Source: CG2-30-36-39 sp964433225
Lineage (GTDB): Bacteria > Patescibacteriota > Microgenomatia > UBA1400 > PJMF01
Reading direction: 5' to 3'
Length of the DNA: 24,996 bases
Assembly: GCA_964433225.1 (NCBI GenBank)
Contig: CAYSQA010000011.1
Location: forward strand, 1-24,996
Shown: positions 20,110-24,996 of the stretch, one piece after another
Layout: each line of letters opens with the position of its first letter
Position numbering within the stretch: position 1 is the first letter of the stretch
The notes under the pieces: model-generated
The model's database searches: none
The model's input: only the letters and a program-made list of their open reading frames with translations
What the model was told of the DNA's origin: nothing
Made by a program: the position numbers and the translations under genes

Positions 20110-22731
20110 GTGAAAACTAGATTTAGTAGTCTATTAGTCTTGTCTTTTTTTGTTTTTTTGTTTGCGGGACGAATTTTTCAAATTCACGCAGCATCCAGCG
20201 ATGACTACATTAATTACACTCGTCGTGACCCAGAAATGTATAACTATTTACCCCTAGTGATTGAGGATGAATATTCTCTGGGTAATACTGGAGAACTTAG
20301 AGACATTATTACTTACCAAATGGCTTACAACCAGGGTTATGAAGTGCAATGCGCCAGACCAAAATGGTGGATTAATGGTCAAGTTCATGGTGATATTAAA
20401 GAATATTTTGAAGAATATGAAAAACCAGTTAGATTAACTTCAACCTCTGTTTATGAAGGGAATTTTGCCGAAGGCAAAATTCCTCTCTTTCAAGGAGATG
20501 AAGATTTTTCTGACACCACTAAAATCTCTTCATATGAAGGTTATTTCGGTGCGCAGAACTTAAAAAAACAACCAGCTGAACTAAACTCTGGTGGCGTAGC
20601 AACAGCACTCCTAGATAAAGAACAACAATGTGTGGTGAAGTACAACAACCTTTATGAAGTCTACAACAAACTTTTTTGTGACAAATTTAAAGAAGGTAAT
20701 CCTTGTAAACTCAACCAAATTGACATTCCTGGCCGTGATTATGGTGGCTGGATTCTTTTTGAAGCGCTCAGAGATATTTTCGATATTAAAAGCAAAAAAG
20801 ATCCAAACAAAAACTTTAGTTGTAAAGAGTTAATGAATGCTTGGACTCCAGAAATAGAAGAAGAGTTCGGGATTAGTGAATCAAGATTTAGAAACAATAT
20901 TCAACCATTTGCTGAAGATATTAATCTTGCTCCACTCAATCTTGAAGCTTTGTACCGCTTGGCTTTTCTAGTTGTTTCGATCAGACAAAATGTCATGGAA
21001 GGCAATGAGGAAGTTAATCCAGCTCTATTTGAAAGCAATGAAGATATTTTCGACTTTTTAGAAATTCAAACTCCAGAACCAGTCTGGGGAGGAACTTTTG
21101 AAAGGATGCCGATCAAAAAAGAGGCTCCGATTGTGATTGGTTTTAAAGTCCCAGTTACTGCTACTAACATGATTTTTTCTCTGCCTAACCTCACTGACTC
21201 TGCCAGACTAACTTCATATATTTTGAGTGACCCAGATATTATTGCCAAACACTTAGAAGAGATGAAAGAGCAACGCAAAAAATATATTGGTGATATTCTC
21301 CATATGAAACAACCAGAAAGCCAAGATCAAAGAATTATTGACTGTGGTGCTCTACCCCAATGTATCGGTTCTGACCCAAACAAGATTTTGTTAAATTCTT
21401 TAATCGACCAAATCAATGGTAGTGGACTTGATTGTGGAGGTTTTGAAGGCTCTTATGAGTTAGTAAGAGAGCTGGGGTCTAATGCCAACACCCCAGACAA
21501 CAAAAGAGAACTCAGAGATCCATATTTTTCTAAAGTCTTTACGTCAGATGCTTCTTATACTTTTGATTGGAATATTATTGTTAAAGACGAAGTGGTTAAT
21601 GGAGATTTAGATGGAGATCCGATTGTTATTAGAGCTCATTTAATTACTCCTTATGGTAGTGATATGGACTATATTAATGATGTTTTAAAACAAATGTTCA
21701 CCACCGAGCAATTTAAAACCATCGTTGAAAATAACTGTGTCGAAGATTTTGACGGTAAATGTGGCATTATTCCTGAGAACCTAACTTTTATTAATACTAG
21801 TGCTTTGCTCAAAACCAAACCAGATGTTTTTCAATTTATTTATCATCAACCACCAGGCTGTGTAGAAAAATGTCCAGAAGATGATAAATATTGTATCGAG
21901 TGTGAAAAAAAGAAAATGGCTGGAATTGTGGTTGAATGGCCAGAAGAACCAATGAGAATTTTGGGTGGAGAGTTGGGCTGGATGATTAGAAAAATCCAAG
22001 AAAACTTGAGAGATTATGGCTCTAAAGCTTATGAATACATTAGTAGTTGTAAACGCACCGAAGATCTCTTCTTAGGTCGTTGTGAAGGCTATGTCGATAC
22101 AGAACCAGGCGATGGTGAAGAAAGATCCTGTGAAGAAATTAAAAGCCGAACCACCAAGCTCCCCACGATGAACGAACTAATGAAAATGACTTGTAGTATT
22201 GCCGGGAATGATCCTAACAATGCCCAAATGTTGTGGGGTTTCTTACAAATAGAGGCTAGTCCAATGCTGAGAAAAATTAGAGCTGGTGAAACAGAAATGA
22301 GTTGTGGCGAAATCGTCACCAACGCGTGTGGTGCTTCTGGAATTGTTGGTGTCTTGATCCCCCAATGTATCGATAAAGATGGTTGTCCACAAGCAGCATA
22401 CATTGCTGATGACACCAGTGACCCATGGATTAAAGAAGCTAGGGAAAACCCTGATATTGCTTGTGATATTAAAACTTCAATGGAATATATCCTTAGAAAA
22501 CGCTTATCTGAAAGAAGTTGGTTAGTAGAACAATACAAAGCCGCTAACGGCTCTACCCCATCCACTGAACAGCTTTACTACATGATGGCTGGTAGAAACT
22601 ATGGCGTCCCAACTGAGTACTTAGTTCAACCGGCTTGTGGTAGTTATGAGGAAGTTCAAGGTTGTGGTGGTGCCAACTACTGCGTCTGTACGATGGACAC
22701 CTTTACTTTAGACTGTGGCAATATTAGATAA
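20110..22731 (+). CDS. Large secreted Cys-rich protein with a transglycosylase-like C-terminus
   Basis: An 873-aa exported protein with a signal peptide (about 1-29, ending IHAA) and 28 Cys, which points to many disulfides outside the cell. Most of it (30-690) I do not recognise; CVEKCPEDDKYCIECEKK is a dense Cys cluster. The last 180 residues resemble a lytic transglycosylase: E715 in LWGFLQIEAS as a possible catalytic acid, GASGIVGV (741-748) in the place of the usual G-x-G-x-M-Q loop, and MMAGRNYG near 823-830 recalling the YN-G motif. VirB1 proteins of type IV secretion systems are such enzymes, and the neighbours are VirB2- and VirB6-like. The start is GTG 20110 because of the signal peptide and the TATAAT 6 nt upstream. 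The enzyme assignment is an inference from spaced motifs. Confidence 0.72.
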   Translation: MKTRFSSLLVLSFFVFLFAGRIFQIHAASSDDYINYTRRDPEMYNYLPLVIEDEYSLGNTGELRDIITYQMAYNQGYEVQCARPKWWINGQVHGDIKEYFEEYEKPVRLTSTSVYEGNFAEGKIPLFQGDEDFSDTTKISSYEGYFGAQNLKKQPAELNSGGVATALLDKEQQCVVKYNNLYEVYNKLFCDKFKEGNPCKLNQIDIPGRDYGGWILFEALRDIFDIKSKKDPNKNFSCKELMNAWTPEIEEEFGISESRFRNNIQPFAEDINLAPLNLEALYRLAFLVVSIRQNVMEGNEEVNPALFESNEDIFDFLEIQTPEPVWGGTFERMPIKKEAPIVIGFKVPVTATNMIFSLPNLTDSARLTSYILSDPDIIAKHLEEMKEQRKKYIGDILHMKQPESQDQRIIDCGALPQCIGSDPNKILLNSLIDQINGSGLDCGGFEGSYELVRELGSNANTPDNKRELRDPYFSKVFTSDASYTFDWNIIVKDEVVNGDLDGDPIVIRAHLITPYGSDMDYINDVLKQMFTTEQFKTIVENNCVEDFDGKCGIIPENLTFINTSALLKTKPDVFQFIYHQPPGCVEKCPEDDKYCIECEKKKMAGIVVEWPEEPMRILGGELGWMIRKIQENLRDYGSKAYEYISSCKRTEDLFLGRCEGYVDTEPGDGEERSCEEIKSRTTKLPTMNELMKMTCSIAGNDPNNAQMLWGFLQIEASPMLRKIRAGETEMSCGEIVTNACGASGIVGVLIPQCIDKDGCPQAAYIADDTSDPWIKEARENPDIACDIKTSMEYILRKRLSERSWLVEQYKAANGSTPSTEQLYYMMAGRNYGVPTEYLVQPACGSYEEVQGCGGANYCVCTMDTFTLDCGNIR

Positions 22732-22738
22732 CTTGCTT

Positions 22739-23587
22739 TTATTTAACAGCCTTGGTTTTGGCTGATGAAGAATTTAGTGAGGCTACTTTTTGGGTAGCTC
22801 TTTTTTTTCTAACTGATTTAGTTTTTTTAACCTCCAAAGCAACAGTTGGAGCTTCTTGTCTCTTAATTCTTCTAGCTCCAGCTCTTAACAATTGCGCAAC
22901 TTTCTCAAAAGTCTCGGCGCTCGTAGTGAATGACTGTAAATGATTTGTTGTTTGTTCAATCCCCATTAATAGTGAAGTAGCAATCGTATCATTGAGTTCG
23001 ACTCCCAAGCTTTGTAGTAAATCAACCATGGTCTCACTCATGCTACTTGTTCCAGACAAATCAAATTGGGTAGCACCAATTTCTGGTTTGAAGTTATGCA
23101 AGGTCACTACATAACTATTTTCATAAAGCGATTCATAACCAAAATACAACTGATCCAAAGTTTCTAAATCATGAACACCAATTAAAAAGATTAAGTCAAC
23201 ATCGGCTCCAGCATAAGAAAACTCCACCGATTCTGGATTAAGAGGTTTGGCTCCTTTTTTAGGTTTAATTGTCAAATGAAATTTTTTAGTTTCTTCACCG
23301 ATGTGGTAGCTCACTTTATCCACTGCTTGTTCATCATAATCAAACGAAACTACTAAGTTTTGTTTGCCTAACTCTGTTTGCAGTTTAGTCAAAACATCAA
23401 AGTGATCATCATTAATTTTTTTGGGAGCATATAGGCCAACTTCTTTGTTAAGATTTTGGCAACCAATAAATAACGCACTAGCTAAAGCAAGCTGATCGAC
23501 TGTCGGTTTTTGACCCAAAATAACAGCCACTGATTCAGCCGACTGAAAATATTCTTTGAGAGAATTAACTTGTTCTAGCGCTATCAT
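22739..23587 (-). CDS. Degenerate DHH/NrnA-like protein
   Basis: A 282-aa protein with the outline of DHH-DHHA1 phosphoesterases that hydrolyse nano-RNA or cyclic dinucleotide products. The first motif (VILGQKPTVDQLALASALF, about 22-40) keeps the place of the usual HxxPDxDA segment but lacks its His and most metal-binding Asp. IEQTTNHLQSFTTSAETF replaces the typical DTGxF segment, followed by a conserved-looking LLRAGARRI. Metal catalysis therefore looks lost. The last 45 residues are very Lys/Arg-rich and could bind nucleic acid. The start ATG 23587 is chosen because TATACT lies 12 nt upstream; GTG 23611 would begin before that -10 box. It is convergent with the large Cys-rich gene (7-bp gap) and divergent from the VirB6-like gene, so it interrupts the secretion module. 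Confidence 0.72.
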   Translation of the reverse strand: MIALEQVNSLKEYFQSAESVAVILGQKPTVDQLALASALFIGCQNLNKEVGLYAPKKINDDHFDVLTKLQTELGKQNLVVSFDYDEQAVDKVSYHIGEETKKFHLTIKPKKGAKPLNPESVEFSYAGADVDLIFLIGVHDLETLDQLYFGYESLYENSYVVTLHNFKPEIGATQFDLSGTSSMSETMVDLLQSLGVELNDTIATSLLMGIEQTTNHLQSFTTSAETFEKVAQLLRAGARRIKRQEAPTVALEVKKTKSVRKKRATQKVASLNSSSAKTKAVK

Positions 23588-23599
23588 TATGATGTGAGT

Positions 23600-23605
23600 A
23601 GTATA
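23600..23605 (-). promoter_or_regulatory. -10 box of the DHH-like gene
   Basis: TATACT on the minus strand, 12 nt before ATG 23587. No good -35 box is visible. Confidence 0.5.
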
Positions 23606-23674
23606 GTACACTTTTGATTACTTTTGTAGTATTCAAACAGAGTTTTTGGGGTTTTGCTTTTCTCTTTCTTGACG

Positions 23675-23680
23675 TACAAT
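23675..23680 (+). promoter_or_regulatory. -10 box of the VirB6-like gene
   Basis: TACAAT, 9 nt before ATG 23690; predicted leader of 2-3 nt. TTGACG directly abuts it and cannot serve as its -35. Confidence 0.45.
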
Positions 23681-23689
23681 ATTTAAGCA

Positions 23690-24996
23690 ATGAAGCATCT
23701 CACTCGGATTGCTATTTTCTTTGTTTTCTTGCTAATAGGTTCGTTTACTATGGCCAAACCGACTCAAGCAGCTAGTTTGTTTGATTGGTTCCGTGAAACT
23801 TTTGGGGTTGATAAAAATGTCGAAGAAACTTTAACAGGCCAGATAGAAGCTGACAAAGGCAAAATGTCTTTGCATTCTTTAGTTCCATCTGTGTCTAAAG
23901 TGGGTGAGGCTGACTGGTTTTTAAAACTCAATGGTGTACCTGCAGACAGTGTCGCTGTCCAAAACATGACCGATGAAGAAAAAGCCATTGTTTATGAGCA
24001 CTATGGCAGAGGGGTAATCGGCGATACCACTCAAGCTTTGGCTATGCTTTATACTCCTCCAGCCTCTGGAACAACTTATGTTGCTCAACTATTAGAAGAT
24101 GCTCATATCATTCCTCAAGCTCAAGCTCAAGGTTTGGGCTTTTCTTCACTCGATCCTGTATTAGAAACCTGGAAAGTTTTTAGAAACATTGCTTATTTCT
24201 TTTTTGTCGTAATCTTTCTAATGATTGGTTTTATGATCATGTTCCGCCAAAAACTCAATGGTCAAACAGTTGTAACAGCTCAACAGGCCATTCCTGGAAT
24301 TATTATCTCATTGATTTTCGTTACTTTTTCTTATGCCATTGCTGGTTTTTTAATCGACTTAATGTATTTACTAATGTACTTAATGATCGGTTTATTTAGC
24401 CCTGAAGGTGGAACTGAGCTAATCAGTAAAACTTTCTTACAGATTGGTTGGGATGTCGTTACTGGAGTTAATACTAATGGTGCTTTCTCGAGTATGAATG
24501 AAGCTGTTAAGACCTTTGCTGCTAGTATTGATACTAGTGCGGTTGGTGACGTTCTTGGCTGGTTGGGTGGTCTAACAATGGGCCTAATTGTTTCGATTGC
24601 TATCTTGATCGGTGTTTTTAAACTTTTCTTCGAATTACTAAAAATCTATATCACTATTATTGTGGCGATTGTCGTGAGTCCTCTTTTACTAATGATGGGT
24701 GCTGTACCAGGAAAAAGTAACTTTGGTTACTGGATTAAAATTGTTTTTGGCAACTTACTAGCTTTCCCCATGGTGCTTTTTTCTCTTATCCTCTATGAAA
24801 TGTTTACCAAAGGAGACCTCAGTGTTGGTGGTTTTATGCCCCCATTTTTGATCGGTCGTGGATCTGGCAGTGTAATGATGACGCTGGTTGGTATTGGTAT
24901 TATTTTGATAATTCCAGAGTTGATCAAAGAAATGAAAAAAGCCATGAAAATCGATGGCGGTATTTGGGAAACCTTGGCCTTCAAAGCTGTTGATCA
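23690..24996 (+). CDS. VirB6/TrbL-like polytopic membrane protein, partial
   Basis: An open frame of 435 codons from ATG 23690 to the window edge, with the C-terminus missing. A signal peptide (about 1-28, MKHLTRIAIFFVFLLIGSFT at its start) is followed by an outside domain (30-160) and at least six hydrophobic segments (about 165-187, 200-237, 290-345, 350-372, 393-412). The segment KIYITIIVAIVVSPLLLMMG and the following short amphipathic loop are typical of VirB6/TrbL inner-membrane channel proteins of type IV secretion systems. It belongs with the two VirB2-like proteins and the transglycosylase-like protein, separated from them by the minus-strand DHH-like gene. In related genomes a VirB4 ATPase commonly follows, but that lies outside this window. 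Confidence 0.82.
   Translation, partial: MKHLTRIAIFFVFLLIGSFTMAKPTQAASLFDWFRETFGVDKNVEETLTGQIEADKGKMSLHSLVPSVSKVGEADWFLKLNGVPADSVAVQNMTDEEKAIVYEHYGRGVIGDTTQALAMLYTPPASGTTYVAQLLEDAHIIPQAQAQGLGFSSLDPVLETWKVFRNIAYFFFVVIFLMIGFMIMFRQKLNGQTVVTAQQAIPGIIISLIFVTFSYAIAGFLIDLMYLLMYLMIGLFSPEGGTELISKTFLQIGWDVVTGVNTNGAFSSMNEAVKTFAASIDTSAVGDVLGWLGGLTMGLIVSIAILIGVFKLFFELLKIYITIIVAIVVSPLLLMMGAVPGKSNFGYWIKIVFGNLLAFPMVLFSLILYEMFTKGDLSVGGFMPPFLIGRGSGSVMMTLVGIGIILIIPELIKEMKKAMKIDGGIWETLAFKAVD

Noticed and set aside
19136..22565. Minus-strand frames of 70-158 aa inside the VirB2-like and Cys-rich genes.
   Set aside because: They lie wholly opposite well-supported genes with signal peptides and family motifs and have no promoter or start signals of their own.
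1..24996. Alternative genetic code (UGA read as Gly, as in some CPR lineages).
   Set aside because: Conserved families (Rho, RadA, YvcK, VanW, SpoIID) read through at full length with normal stops; no in-frame TGA is needed to complete any of them.

Overview
The window looks like chromosomal DNA of an uncultured, AT-rich bacterium of the Patescibacteria/CPR type, possibly Microgenomates. This is inferred from gene content and is not proven. The signs are compact genes, a Gram-positive-like envelope set (sortase, VanW protein, SpoIID protein), a relaxase-less type-IV-secretion-like gene set, several membrane-tethered proteins of odd architecture, and many start codons lying only 4-12 nt behind a -10 box. 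The standard genetic code fits all genes. I found no tRNA, rRNA or CRISPR array.

Layout. 1-3497 (minus strand): a partial unknown gene, rho, a HAD phosphatase and a sortase with a near-consensus promoter. 3498-5549: about 2 kb without long host-like genes. It holds two small elements (A, 3586-4164; B, 4302-4747) that share inverted TTAACATGGG ends, a hairpin with the core CGGGYTTGCCCG, an upstream AACAGATT box (AATCTGTT in transcript sense) at matched spacing, and a short, GC-richer cargo gene with a strong Shine-Dalgarno site, all on the minus strand. Next come two candidate structured RNAs, one per strand, each ending in a terminator-like hairpin, and then an AT-rich stretch.

5550-8072: a small unknown gene and a VirD4/TraD-like ATPase. 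8137-11242 (minus): radA, a small lipoprotein and a fusion of two nucleotidyltransferase-like domains. 11313-16497: yvcK, a membrane-anchored solute-binding protein on the opposite strand, a VanW protein and an orphan Phd/YefM-like protein. 16532-18226 (minus): a SpoIID protein with an EnvC-like coiled coil. 18330-24996: a secretion/pilus-like module of two VirB2-like proteins, a large Cys-rich secreted protein with a transglycosylase-like C-terminus and the start of a VirB6/TrbL-like channel protein. A degenerate DHH protein on the opposite strand interrupts this module.

Three near-identical C-rich elements containing TGGGTAAGTGTCTCA follow the stop codons of three plus-strand envelope or secretion genes. 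The best candidates for something undescribed are the paired TTAACATGGG cassettes with their elaborate leaders, the three 3'-end repeats, the two candidate RNAs, and the widespread leaderless start architecture.
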